DNA from: Bursaphelenchus xylophilus
Taxonomy: Eukaryota; Nematoda; Chromadorea; Rhabditida; Aphelenchoididae
DNA: 64,000 bases
Assembly: GCA_904066235.2 (NCBI GenBank)
Contig: CAJFCV020000002.1
Location: 6,076,001 to 6,140,000, forward strand
Direction: 5' to 3'
Shown here one piece after another: positions 38,199 through 49,481 of this stretch (within the stretch, counting starts at the first letter, position 1; every line of letters starts with the position of its first letter). Made by a program: the position numbers and the translations under genes. The notes beneath the pieces were generated by a model. That model was given only the letters and a program-made list of their open reading frames with translations. It did no database searches and was not told the origin of the DNA.

Positions 38199-39575
38199 AT
38201 GGCTGAAGTTCGTCCTCCAATTGTTGAAGATGAGAAATCCCGGCAGTTGATGTTATACCGCCGAAAGCTAAATGAATATCGGGAAATTGAGGCCAAACTC
38301 AAGGAGCTCCGAAGAAAGGTTTGTCGATTTTTTGCGGGTAATTTTTGTTTAGGAGCAAGAAATGCAAAAGGAGCATGAGAAGTCGGAGAACGACATCAAG
38401 AGTCTTCAATCTGTCGGGCAGATCGTTGGTGAGGTTCTAAAACAATTGACGGAAGAAAAGTTCATTGTAAAAGCCACCAATGGGCCTCGATACGTTGTTG
38501 GTTGCCGTCGGTCGATAAACAAGGAGCTGCTTAAACAGGTAGATTGGAATCTTATCGTTTGCTCATTCATATTGTTTAATGTGAGTAATATTCTTTTTGT
38601 TTTTCAGGGTACTCGGGTTGCTTTGGATATGACTACATTAACTATCATGAGACAACTTCCAAGAGAAGTCGATCCCCTCGTGTACAAGATGAGTCATGAG
38701 GATCCTGGAAACATTTCGTATGCCGAGGTTGGGGGTTTAGCCGAGCAAATTAGAGAGTTACGCGAAGTTGTCGAACTTCCACTTCTTAATCCCGAGCTGT
38801 TCAAGAGAGTGGGAATCACTCCTCCAAAGGGATGTCTTCTGTATGGACCTCCGGGTACTGGAAAGACATTGTTGGCTCGGTGAGTTTTACTATCTCTAAT
38901 TTCAACTGTTTTATTTTGGTGCCGTCGCATCTCAACTGGATTGCAACTTCTTGAAGGTTGTTTCCTCAGCTATTGTGGACAAGTATATTGGAGAATCGGC
39001 TCGAATGATCCGTGAGATGTTTAACTATGCCCGTGATCATCAACCTTGTATTATATTCATGGATGAAATCGATGCCATTGGAGGCCGACGTTTCAGTGAA
39101 GGAACTTCAGCCGATCGGGAGATTCAAAGAACTTTAATGGAGTTGTTGAACCAAATGGACGGATTTGACTCTCTGGGGAAGGTCAAGATTATTATGGCTA
39201 CGAATCGTCCTGATACTTTGGATCCCGCTCTGCTTCGTCCTGGCCGTCTGGATCGAAAGATTGAGATCGGTCTCCCTAATGAGCAGAGTCGTCTCGAGGT
39301 CCTCAAGATCCACGCTTCCAGAATTACAAAACATGGAGAGATTGATTACGAATCGGTTGTGAAGCTTTCCGAGGGTTTCTCCGGTGCCGATCTCCGAAAT
39401 GTCTGTACGGAAGCAGGTGAGATTCAAATATCAAAATGCTTTATTTCCTTCCTTAGGTCTCTTTGCCATCCGAGCTGAGAGAGAATATGTGATCGACGAA
39501 GACTTCATGAAGGCCGTCCGTAAAGTCAGTGATGCCAAAAAATTGGAGACCAAGCTCGACTATAAGCCCGTGTAA
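38199..39575 (+). CDS. rpt-4: 26S proteasome regulatory AAA-ATPase RPT4 (PSMC6/S10b)
   Basis: One of six ATPases of the 19S base that unfold substrates for the 20S proteasome. Five exons (38199-38318, 38353-38538, 38608-38879, 38920-39416, 39457-39575) give 397 residues; human PSMC6 has 389. It shows an N-terminal coiled coil, the OB domain with [11 protein letters not shown], Walker A GPPGTGKT, Walker B IIFMDEID, the [14 protein letters not shown] pore region, the arginine-finger/[24 protein letters not shown], and the C-terminus KLDYKPV. Intron 3 (38880-38919) begins GTGAGT but ends TTTTGG, not AG, between LLAR and [12 protein letters not shown]; no AG is available nearby. Confidence 0.97.
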
Positions 39576-40081
39576 CTAATGTAAATCTATTCTTTTCCGA
39601 TACTATAAATTATGTACGACAACGTGAGGGAGGGTATTTATTGGACAAAATAATTATAATTAAATAAAGATCCCTCGGTTGATCTCTAACTGATGTTGGG
39701 ACGCCTCTCCGGTTGTCCCTTCTATTCAAAAAAGTTGGCAGGAAATAGAAAGTTAGAGTTAAATAACAATATAGCCCTGACTGGTGTTCTAAAAGTCGGG
39801 GAGATGGATAGGAGAGTATTACAGCGACAAAAGACCTTTGAATCTATCTTCGGTATAGGTGTAAAGTACCTTGGAGGGTCAGTGAGAAGACAAGCTTATT
39901 AAAATACCAAGTTTGATAACTAGATGTAAGGGTTGTGTTTGGTGATGACTGGAAGACCCACAACAATTCAAACACAGCCCGTACAATCATTTTGATGATT
40001 GAGGGAGCTAAGGGACAAGAATTCTCTGATCTTGGAGGGGGAATATTAAGCGCTACGAATTACTGATTTATGACTGTTAAT

Positions 40082-41057
40082 TTAACTGCTTTCGGCAGGA
40101 CCGGCGGCTGGACGTATCGCTCTTCCTCGGCTTCCCCCACGTCCGCCACGACCTCTGCCACCTCTGAACCCTCCTCGTCCGCGTCTTGGGGGTCGGCCAC
40201 CGTTGTCTCCGCCATTGCCGCCGCTTTCACGTGGGGGTTCTTCTCCGCCCGAGGCCGATTGAGACGATCTAAAGTTCCTGCGACCTCGGAATCCGCCTCT
40301 GTATCCTCCTCCACCACGACGGGGAGGTCCTCTTCTCAAGCTTCCACCACTACGGCGCTGAAAAGGATTCATATCAATTTTAAATTCCGTGCTATCAACC
40401 CGAAATTTTGGTGAAACCTACTTCGTCGCCTTCGCCATTTCCGGACTGTTCACCTTCACTCTTGGGTCTGTAGCCAGCTCTTCTGAAGTAACCACGACCA
40501 AAGTGACGACTCTGTTTGTCGGGGGCATGTTTGGATCCCTCAACTGGCTCACCATTTGGTCCAGTTACATTGGCAGCCTCAGGGCCATGTTCTCCTTCGA
40601 CCACATCGAATAGGACCTCTTCTCCATCACCCAACGATGCGATTGCCTTCTTCGGATTGAATTTGGCGATTGCGGTCTGATGGACAAAGATGTCTTCGTT
40701 GTTGTCATTCCTGAAGATGAAGCCATATCCTAAAAGAAATTAGGTTAGCTGAGCCCTAAACAACAACGTCTTGACTCTAGAGTCGACTTACTGTTGACAA
40801 CATTGAACCACTTGACAACTCCGTGGACGGCGGTCTTCTTCACAACCTTTTCACGCTGAGGTTCAGATTCAGAAGCCGGTCGTTTTTCGACCGCTCCAGT
40901 CTTCTCTGACTTGGCCTCGGCCTTCTTGTCGGCCGCGGTCGGTGTCCCTTCCGCCGGTGTTTCCTTCTTTTCTTTTGGTTTCTGCTCCTTTGGTGAGCCT
41001 TCTTTCTACAATCTCAATCAGCGGTCAAGTCAGCACACCTACCTTTTGATCAGACAT
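40082..41057 (-). CDS. cey: Y-box / cold-shock domain RNA-binding protein (CEY family)
   Basis: Cytoplasmic mRNA-packaging protein. Four exons (41043-41057, 40792-41005, 40422-40729, 40082-40357) give 270 residues with correct phase. The first exon has only five codons. A Lys/Glu-rich N-terminus precedes the cold-shock domain, with RNP-like motifs [16 protein letters not shown] and DIFVHQTAI; the exon 2/3 junction falls inside the domain (VVN|RYGF). The C-terminal exon is an Arg/Gly-rich tail with RGG repeats, typical of Y-box and nematode CEY proteins. I cannot choose among cey-1 to cey-4. Confidence 0.94.
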
Positions 41058-42687
41058 TATGTCTCCTTTCTGGCCAGATGTTCCCAAGCTTCTACCAAGT
41101 TCCCTCAAATGAAGATGTTCCCCTCTGGCGGCTGTAACTGTCGATGATTAAATTCCATTTAATCTTCGGTTCACGAACGAATGTCAGCAAAATCAGTAAG
41201 TCTCGACGCGAAAGGGTTCGCGAACTAGGGTTTTGAATAATTTTGGAAGGAATTTACCAAGAGTGGAGACAATACTTTTTGAAAAATCATACTCCCGAAC
41301 AAGGACAATGTACTAAACTTTGAAGACTCGTAATAATGCCAAATCTCTATGTCCGGCATTAGTAAGCACTCGAAAAGACTGATGGATCCCGATGGCCGAG
41401 GGTTTATGAGTTCAGACAAACGATGAAGATCAGGTGCGGGCCCAGGGTCAAAGCAGAATAGAAGGCGAAACAACTGCCAATAGTAGGCGACATCACCGAG
41501 AGACTTGAACCGGGAGAAGGGAGGGGAGAGAGGCTTTCTCTTCTTTCTCCCCCATCTCATCCGCTCTTCGAGGAAGCGGGGACAGGGGAAAGGGAACAAG
41601 CGGCCAACGGCCAGAAGGAAAGGACACAACCCACTAGCCCCGGTCGAACGACCTCGTTTTCACACTCTCAGCCACGCTTCCTCGTCGGAGGTTTGTTGCG
41701 CCGTGGCCTAGTACTAGGCATAGGATGAGTTTTGAATTTCCTTCAGCGAAAAATAATTCAGGAGGGCTTCGAGACAGTATAGCTATTTGCAAGTGTTATC
41801 GGTTCATATTAGATTCTTCACCTTTCTATCTGTCGGTTAGTTCTTAATTTATCACGATTTAGTCTACCCTTCGTCTATTCACAGTAATTAAAATACCTCC
41901 AAAAAATTTGAAATTGGTCTTAGCGGTCCTAATTAAAATCTGAGAGGCACTACGCTTACTCACATTTTTTCATTCCAAAAATCATCTGCAATAAGAAAAC
42001 AAAAAGTTGCTGAAAAAGTTGAATGTCTCTGACCTCGGAAGTAAAAGGAAGAGAAAGGTGACCTCTTTCCAGGCGTTGTTTCACCCAGGACATGAGTTGA
42101 GCTCTTTGAAGGGATCTTAATCCTCTGTCCCTATCCCCACCTACACCTTGACATGGGGGATAAATCAAAGCGAATCTATAAGACGAACGGCAGTGGCGGG
42201 GTAACAAACGGGGTGGCAAAGAGAGGAAAACATGATGAAAATGCGGGTAGAGCGCAAAAAGGGGAAGGCCTAACTCTTTTCGGTCTCTCTTTCTCTGCCC
42301 GGCTCTCTCCCGTACTTCGTCCAGATGGCCTTGTGCTGACGCTGTCTGTCATCCTCTGGTCTGTCTGCCACCTCCTGTCTCGACTCGTCATCTCCTTCGT
42401 GCTCTTTCTATCATCCCTTTTTGTCTCCGCCACCTTTCTGACCGCACTCCATAACTTTTTCCTTCTTTAAGTAGGACGACAACGCATCCCAATTCTGAAC
42501 TGCGTTTAATGTATTGTGCCTGTTAACAGGGAAATCCCGGCGCTTTATATAATGCACACCTAAGTTTTGAGGATTCGATTAATAAACGAAAAGTGAAGAT
42601 ATTTTATTCCGGAGTTACAGTAAGCACAAAAAATCCCAAGAATGTACAAAACAGTAAAGCTTTATTTTTAATAATATTTTCAATGCT
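41058..42687. other. intergenic, no gene seen
   Basis: Lies between the Y-box gene promoter and the 3' end of the Bax-inhibitor-like gene. Contains pyrimidine/purine-biased tracts (41500-41640, 42270-42470). Open frames here are uninterrupted but show no splice structure or recognisable protein. Confidence 0.5.
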
Positions 42688-43740
42688 TTACTGAGGAGCT
42701 GGAGTTCCAAAGAACAAACAGATGATCAGCTGGAGACCCAAGAGGGGGAACACGTAGCCAAACATGGCTTCGCTGTTGCCAAAAGTCTTGTTTTTCATTG
42801 AAGCCGCGACCATCTAAAACAATTTTTGTTAGAAGGGCAAACCTGAGAGTGAGTCTAAACAAACCTGATAGTGAGCAAAGAGAAGAGCAATATGAGTCCC
42901 AGACATCCAGATAACAGCTGAAGAACAATATCCAGCAGGAATTATGGAGAATATGATCGAGGCCAAGACACCAACAGCACAGGAGAAACCGATCAGACGA
43001 GTACGGTCTTTGCATACGTAGACTGGGCTGAATTCAGAGTCGGCCTTACGTCCAAGAATTAATGTATTTTCAGCTTAAACCTACTAATAAACCCAAAACC
43101 AAAGGAACAACGAAGAAAGCCCCTGGCACGGTGCTAATCAATCTGTATCCAATCAGATTTCCAAGAAGGATCCCTTCCGACAAACAACAACCAAACATCC
43201 ACACGCGCTTCTCGGTGTCATCCAGGGCTAAAGAACTTTACTTAGCATGTTTTAATTAATTAATTGTCTTCAGTGAACTTTTTTTTACTTGCCTGCATTC
43301 TTTCTGAAACTCAAGTAGACATAAGAAGGAACCAATCCAAGCAGAGCAATCTGGACCCAAGTATCGAACAATGCCTCAACCAGTCCACAAAGAACAAAAG
43401 CGCCCATCAATTCTCCCGAACTGATACCCACCATCAAAACACACAAGGCTGAAATAAAGAGACTTTGCCAATGCAGGGCCGACTTACCCAAGTAGAGCTC
43501 AAGGATATTGTTTCTGTTCTCCTTGTCTTCCAAATCCAGTTGATCATCAGAACAGGCTTGAACCAGGTGGTCTAAGAAATCGTACGCCGCAGGCTCAGCC
43601 ACTTCGTATGCACGTTCAGCCGTCTTGATCAGAGAATTACTGACTTTGACTGAGTAATCATAAATCGCAAGGCCCCTGCGACGCATTGTTTCTACAGTCG
43701 TTTGGAATTGCTCCACATAACGTTGTCCGACTTCCGCCAT
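42688..43740 (-). CDS. Bax inhibitor-1 / TMBIM-like multipass membrane protein
   Basis: A spliced gene for about 290 residues and 6-7 hydrophobic segments. The ATG at 43740 is my choice; an in-frame ATG at 43764 adds eight residues. The N-terminus is amphipathic (SNSLIKTAERAYEVAEPAAYDFLDHL). The central part DDTEKRVWMFGCCLSEGILLGNLIGYRLISTVPGAFFV aligns by eye with the ...[23 protein letters not shown]... region of BI-1, an ER calcium-leak and stress-protection protein. The usual acidic pH-sensor motif FDTQxIIEK is not visible: the matching place reads LLFAHYQMV. The intron after RKNA begins GCAAGT, a GC-AG intron. Family call is inferred from pattern only. Confidence 0.6.
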
Positions 43741-44098
43741 GGTGAAGATGGCTTCCGTTCTCAAGATGATCTACCGACCCGCAACCGATAAACCGGAAAA
43801 ATGACATCGCCCCACAGCTGCTAGTAACTTTGATTAATTTGAATATATATTTACAAAAACAAAGTTTTAAAATTTTGTTTTTCCAAAAATGCAAATTTCC
43901 AAAATTTTGTAAAAAATTTATCATAGAATCAATAGTGACATTTCGTTCTATTGATTTTTCGGGTTTACTTGTCGAAGGAAAAAAGGGGCTTGGAATTTCC
44001 GCGGATGGTGCAAATCAAAGCATTCCCGTGGGAATCTTTGGATTTGCACAAGTCTCGTTTTCTTAATTTTTTAATAAATAAAATTACAGACCTCAGTA

Positions 44099-44752
44099 AT
44101 GGCCGGGTTTAGCAAACTCGCGCCGATGGCCGTGGCCCGGTTATCTCTTGGAAACCTAACTCCCCAGAACGCTAGACGTATGTTGCAGAATATTATTATT
44201 TACGTTTTTAGTGATCGCCGTCCGATCTGGTCATGCCCATCTCTTCAGAAGACGACCAGGTCAGTTATTAACGAATAGATTGAAGGATGTTTCTCATTTT
44301 TACATGGTCGGCATTGGAATGCTTCCATGTGCTATTATTGTGATCATCTCACACATTATCTTTGGTGAGTAATTGAATATAATATATTTTATTACGTTGT
44401 TCTTTTTGTACTTTAATTTTTAGGCTCGAACTGTGAATTGGTTGATTATCCAGAGAAGGGGCATCCCCACTTCTGGCAGTTCGAACGGACTCCTCTTCGC
44501 CAATTTTACGTCCGATTTTTTGGTGTGAGTGATGTTGAAGGATATGAAAGGAACATGGCTCTGGCAGAGAGAACTAGCATCTTCGCTCGCTGGAGACGTT
44601 TCGAACAGAGAGTAAAACATCTGGAAGGAGAACGATGGGATTACAAAGGGTTCTATTACGAGCCCGTCTCTTCCCATTGGGTCGACTATTGTAGATATCA
44701 AGCTGAGAGATACAGCAAGAAGTACGAACCACACGGACATTATCCCTATTAG
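44099..44752 (+). CDS. mitochondrial complex I subunit NDUFB5 (SGDH)
   Basis: Accessory inner-membrane subunit of NADH:ubiquinone oxidoreductase. Three exons (44099-44177, 44212-44364, 44424-44752) give 186 residues. It has a basic N-terminal presequence, one TM helix (YMVGIGMLPCAIIVIISHIIF), then the family-typical C-terminal region: YPEKGHPHFWQFERTPLRQF, GYERNMALAE, and WDYKGFYYEPVSSHWVDY. Size and order match NDUFB5 (189 residues in human). First gene of a probable two-gene operon. Confidence 0.88.
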
Positions 44753-44887
44753 GTTTTTTTCTTTGTTCTTCGCATATAAACAGGTATCATGGTATCTGAG
44801 ACTCGGATTTACATCGTTATTTCGAGGGAAACGTACTTGATTTTGCTTTTTTGTAATTACAGCGTCAATACAGGTGTACAGAATGAG

Positions 44888-46603
44888 ATGCGGGTTCGAT
44901 TAGAAAAGGTTTTCGTATTGATCGTAGTTGTAGTTGTGGGTTTTTTCTACTTCGTGTCTACTAGTAATGACAGCTCACCACTGGATGTTGATTGTCTGAT
45001 CGAAGGAACAAGGCGAATCCATTGTATAAAAAAAGGAATAGAAATTTATTTTCCCTTTAATTTTATCAAGAAACAGTTTGATGTAAATGGGAAATGGGTG
45101 ACCGGTAAGGTAAAAAGTGCGTTTGGAGATGGTTTCAGATACTCGGTTTGAGTATTACACATCATACTCAAAGTCAAAGAAACCAGATATGAAGAATTAC
45201 AGTTCATTTGGATCGTTTGGCAACTTTGGTTCCTATAATGTTGAAAAGAGAGACCGGGTTGGATGTATTCATGGTACAGAACAGGTCCCGATGAGTATTC
45301 AATGGCAGTCAATCCCCTACTTTTATCCCATTCAGATATCTCAGTTCGGTTTGCAACATTTCTCTCGTCTTCAAACAGGTGAGGCGCTGTGATAATCCTT
45401 TATTGATGATTTTAGACCCCCCTCCTAAGTTGCATAAAATCTTGAAGGATAATATAAACCGAGGAAATTTCATATCGTTTATAAAGGACGATGCCTCTTA
45501 CATACGATTAAACGATCTCACAGATACAGTAACCATAGATCTTAACTCAGATCCCGATCTCTCTATAATTTTATTCAAATGGACTCCTCTAAATTACAAT
45601 TCTTACTTTTCAATATTAGTCCGAGACATCAATGATACATTAGTGATCCTAAAATACGTGATCGAAGATGATAAAAGATGTGTCTGGTCGAATAAAAGCA
45701 ATGTGAGTGTATGGTACGTATTCAAAAAAATTCCAGTTGTATTATCAATCACTGAACGCTGTGGTTAATAGTTCTATGGATGTGACTCGTGACTTCATCG
45801 TCGATATAATAAAAGCAACGAGTTCAAAGAGTAATTCCGACCAAAAGATTGGTAAGAGAATAGCGTTGTTCTAAAAGTCAATTTCAGATTTCTTTAAACC
45901 AATTTCAATTTCCTTCAACGGGCCTTCCCAACTTCAATTCCCAATTATTCAACAATCTTCAGCCCACAAGGAATTGTTTCTGAATGCTGCCAATTGGTTA
46001 TTACGACATCAGGACGAGGATGGAATCTGGCCAGTTCCGGTGAAGCGGAATATCGTAGATAAAAAACTCACTCTCAAACCGGGATGGTCTAGTGCTATGG
46101 CGCAAGGTCATGGAATCAGTACTCTAGTTAGGGCTTATCATCTGACCAAAGAAGAGAAGTATAAAAACGCCGCGAGACAAGCGTTGTCGCCCTACGAAAG
46201 GCTGGCGGTAGATGGTGGTGTGAAGAACGAAGTATTCGGGCTGCCCTGGTATGAGGAATATCCAACAACACCGCCGAGTTTGGTGTTGAACGGCTTCATC
46301 TACTCTTTGATCGGGTTATATGACTTTTCTCAGATCGAAAATGGGACTGCATGGAGATTATTTCAAGACGGCCTTAATTCACTGAACCAGATGCTACCTC
46401 TATATGACACAGGATCGGGATCTGTGTACGATCTAAGGCATTTGTTCCTGAAAACGGCTCCAAACTTAGCTCGTTGGGATTACCACAAGGTCCATATATA
46501 CCTACTAAGGTGGCTTCATATCATAACGAAGGAGAAAATCTATTACGATTATTCGGAACGATGGTTATTATATTCAACGGGAAAACGGGCTAAACACAAT
46601 TAA
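44888..46603 (+). CDS. hse-5: heparan sulfate D-glucuronyl C5-epimerase
   Basis: Golgi type II membrane enzyme that converts glucuronic to iduronic acid in heparan sulfate. Five exons (44888-45104, 45139-45378, 45416-45702, 45737-45851, 45888-46603) give 524 residues in phase. A cytoplasmic tail and TM anchor (VFVLIVVVVVGFFYFV) start the protein. Conserved blocks are SYNVEKRDRVGCIHGTEQVP, PYFYPIQISQFGL, GWSSAMAQGHGISTLVRAY, PWYEEYPTTPPSLVLNGFIYSLIGLYD, LPLYDTGSGSVYDLRH and ARWDYH. It ends KRAKHN, as in human GLCE. The catalytic Tyr residues of the YEEYPTTP region are kept. The ATG lies 135 bp after the NDUFB5 stop, with acceptor-like aatacag just before it. Confidence 0.96.
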
Positions 46604-46628
46604 AAACAATAAATGATTTAGAAAATAA

Positions 46629-48681
46629 TTATTCGGATTGCTCGTCGGATGCGGGACCCGCGTGATATGTGAGGATGAAGTCATGAAAGGTCTTCGCCGA
46701 AGCTTCCTGCTCGAACTTGCAGCAATACAGGATCTCCTTCTTCAGGGATTCCTCCTAAAACACGTAAGAAGAATAGCTTATACTTACCTGTGCTCTGAAC
46801 AAAACGGAATTTTCGTTTTTATAAGGAGCGAAGTCCTGATTCATAAGAAATTTTAGTGAAGTTTCGGGGCTGACGGTGAAATTTATATAGGCATTTCGCC
46901 CCATCTCATCAGCAAACACTTCCACCTTGGTATTATTGTAGCTCATTTCATTTGCATCGGCGATAAGGACATGAAGAACACAATTCTCTACGAATTTACA
47001 TATGGGGATCTCACTGGGGACTAGAGTTCTCAAAGCTTCTAAAATATACATATTATTACGTTAAGTTTATCTTACGTTGGACTCCATTGAAAAAGGCTTT
47101 GATATCATCAGCAAGAGAGAACTTGACCGAGAAGAAAACAGTCTGTTCTTTCAGGTGGTTCTGGAACAGTTTGATTTTTTATTTCCTAACTTACATAAAA
47201 GCTCCAAGAAATTTCTCCCGGATTATTTTTGAGTTCCCAGCTAAAATGTTTGTCGATAATATTTCTGGAAATCCTGCGGTTATCTTGGAACACCTCTATG
47301 TAAGTCCCACTGATTGCAAGACGCAGACGGATCTTTCCTTCGTCCATTTCTCTCTTCAGAATATCTCTGTCGCCGTCTCTTGTAATGACCGTGAATCTGC
47401 GGAACGGCCCTTCGAAGACGATATTATCTGCGGTGGATTCAGCTGGTGAACATGGGGTGGCGACAGCCGAAGGACCTTGAGTAAAGGACGGAACATGAGA
47501 TTGATTCTGTACAGCCTGTGTGCCAGATTTCGGCAATTCCTTCAGAGTATCGTCAACTTTTGGTTCTTCTGGAGCTTTCACTTCTTCTGCGTCAGTCTCG
47601 GTGGGGTTTGCGTCCTTTTTCTTCTCCGGAGACCATTTTCCATTCTTTGGGATACCAAAATATCGATTTGCTTCATCAATGTCCGCGGTAAAATCGAAGT
47701 CGTCCACGTAAGTGTCCTCATATCCGTCATCAATCCATCCCACTTGAACCCTCTTTCCTCGAGGATACTCTTGAGTATCGTAAATTTCTTCCTCAGCCGA
47801 CTCCTCCTTTTCTTCAGGCTCCTTGGGAAGTTCGTCAATTTTGACTGTGCGATAAGAAGTTTTCTTTGAAGGGTCGCCATAAAGAGCCTCATGGTATGCC
47901 TTCAGCCTTCGCGCATTCAGTTCTTGGGCGAATTCATCATCAGAATCACTGGCTTCATCATATTTTGTGATAATTGGTTCTTCCTCTGGTTCCTTAGCCT
48001 TATTTTGACCATGACCAGATTTCTGAGCCATCGTAGAGCACCTACTATTGATGAGTTCCAACACTTTTTGGCAATCAAAATCTGAGAAATCGTATTGCCC
48101 CTGCTTTTGAGGAGGAACATAAGATCTGCCATACGAAACTTCTTGATCCATCTTTTGCGATCTGATCATCGACTGAGAATTCGAATTGAAAGTAAACTCA
48201 GGCGGCACATCGAGGTTGTGGCTTGTCGCATTATCCGAATTTTCTGATTTGTCAACTTTTCCGTTTTTGACTTCAAATGTATCCAACTCCTCAAAATCTG
48301 TTAAAAAGTAAATACGGATAAACGCATTTTTCTTACCATTCTTCTCGGGTGAATACTCATCTTCAGACAATTCACTTTCAACGAATTCACCCATTTCTTC
48401 CTAAATTTAGACCAATATTATTATTTCTATATTTAGTTTACAACTTGAAAAAACGGAAATATTATGTTGAACAATATTACATAACACTCACCTCAGGTTT
48501 TTTAACTTCTTTAGCCTTCTCTGCTTCGTTCTTCTGCCTTTTCTTTTGATCATAAAGAGCTTGAAGTTGTTTTCGTAAAGCCTCAGTATGTCTCAAAGCC
48601 AGAGATATCTGAAAAAACAAGTGTAATACAAAGGCTCTACAGGAAACTTACAGCATTCAGTTCATCGGAAACGTTGTCCAT
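46629..48681 (-). CDS. RanBP1-domain (RanBD) protein, possible nuclear transport factor
   Basis: The ATG is at 48681 (MDNVSDELNA), followed by a short coiled-coil exon (LRHTEALRKQLQALYDQKKRQKNEAEKAKE). The main exon (about 47197-48295) is long, acidic and low in complexity. It leads into a PH-like RanBD: EGPFRRFTVI, EGKIRLRL, HFSWELKNN, then VFFSVKFSLADDIKAFFNGVQ, the usual end of that domain. A second, more divergent copy fills the C-terminal exons (NCVLHVLIADANEM...KKEILYCCKFEQEASAKTFHDFIL). RanBDs bind Ran-GTP. Two such domains recall RanBP2/NPP-9 or RanBP3, but no zinc fingers and no clear FG repeats are present. Its stop is 25 bp from the hse-5 stop (tail-to-tail). Confidence 0.7.
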
Positions 48682-48825
48682 GATTGATTGTCAACGGTGT
48701 GCTGATCAAACAAATCTATAAGAAAACGAAAAAAACTTGGTCAGGCTGTGCCCAAATCAGAAAAAAAGAGATGACTCGAACAAAAAACGGGTCAAGTGGT
48801 TCCAGATACGGTAACAGCCAAAGCT

Positions 48826-48960
48826 GGCCACCGGCCCGCACCGGCGAGGCTCAATCGGGCTGGGCCTGAAAAAATTTGAAACGGGCTGGGCTGATGTTTG
48901 CTGGGCCTGGCCCCACGCCTGAGCCATTTCCAGACTCGGCCCGGCTTTGTCGAAATGCAA
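48826..48960. repeat. GC-rich GGGCTGGGC / GGCCCGGC block
   Basis: GGCCCGCACCGG, AATTTGAAACGGGCTGGGC and CTCGGCCCGGC words recur here and at 25970-26115, 34358-34465 and 37043-37105, always joined to an AAATTGAAA-type AT spacer. Confidence 0.65.
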
Positions 48961-49104
48961 AGCGTTGGCATTCAATGTTTCTCCCGGGGGTGCCAAAAGT
49001 ACCAATCCAAATTTTTGGTTTGCCATTAAAGATTTTTTTAGCCTAATTTTGCACAACTATTCCGTCATTTTGCCGAACTTTCTTTGAAGTTTCACAGCCA
49101 TTCA

Positions 49105-49240
49105 GACACTTTGGCTAGCCGAGCCAGGTTTTTGGCTTTAAAAAATTTGGCGGTCAACTCATTGGCTGGTCAAATAATGTTGCACCATTGGCTATACGTA
49201 TTGTGCCAATACCGGAGCTGCCCCAAATGAAAGGTTGCGG
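49105..49240. repeat. direct-repeat copy 1 (partner 51430-51585)
   Basis: TTGGCTAGCCGAGCCAGGTT ... GCCAATACCGGAGCTGCCCC ... AATGAAAGGTTGCG recurs at 51430-51585 in the same orientation with about a quarter of bases changed. The pair brackets 2.2 kb that includes the foldback at 49482-50596. Confidence 0.75.
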
Positions 49241-49481
49241 GCTTTTGTGAATCGGATTGGAAAAAAGCTGATTGTGAGGTATTTTGTGCTAGTCACTTCA
49301 CAGTCTGATTTACATTGTCTTAATTTTTCTTTTCTCGTAAAATTCTCAAATGTGTCAGAAATACGGGAATGGGACAAAATGACTGCCAAACCAAATCTTT
49401 CATCAAAGATAACAGATTTTTTAGGTCCCACTGATTTCCCTTGCTCCGGCGGAGAATATCGGTGCAAGATAAACCCACGAA

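Noticed and set aside
40070..40414. Ser/Thr-rich forward open frame
   Set aside because: Antisense shadow of the Arg/Gly-rich tail of the Y-box protein.
42153..42470. 105-codon open frame rich in Ser/Leu
   Set aside because: Lies in a pyrimidine-biased tract; composition explains the hydrophobic reading and there is no splice structure.
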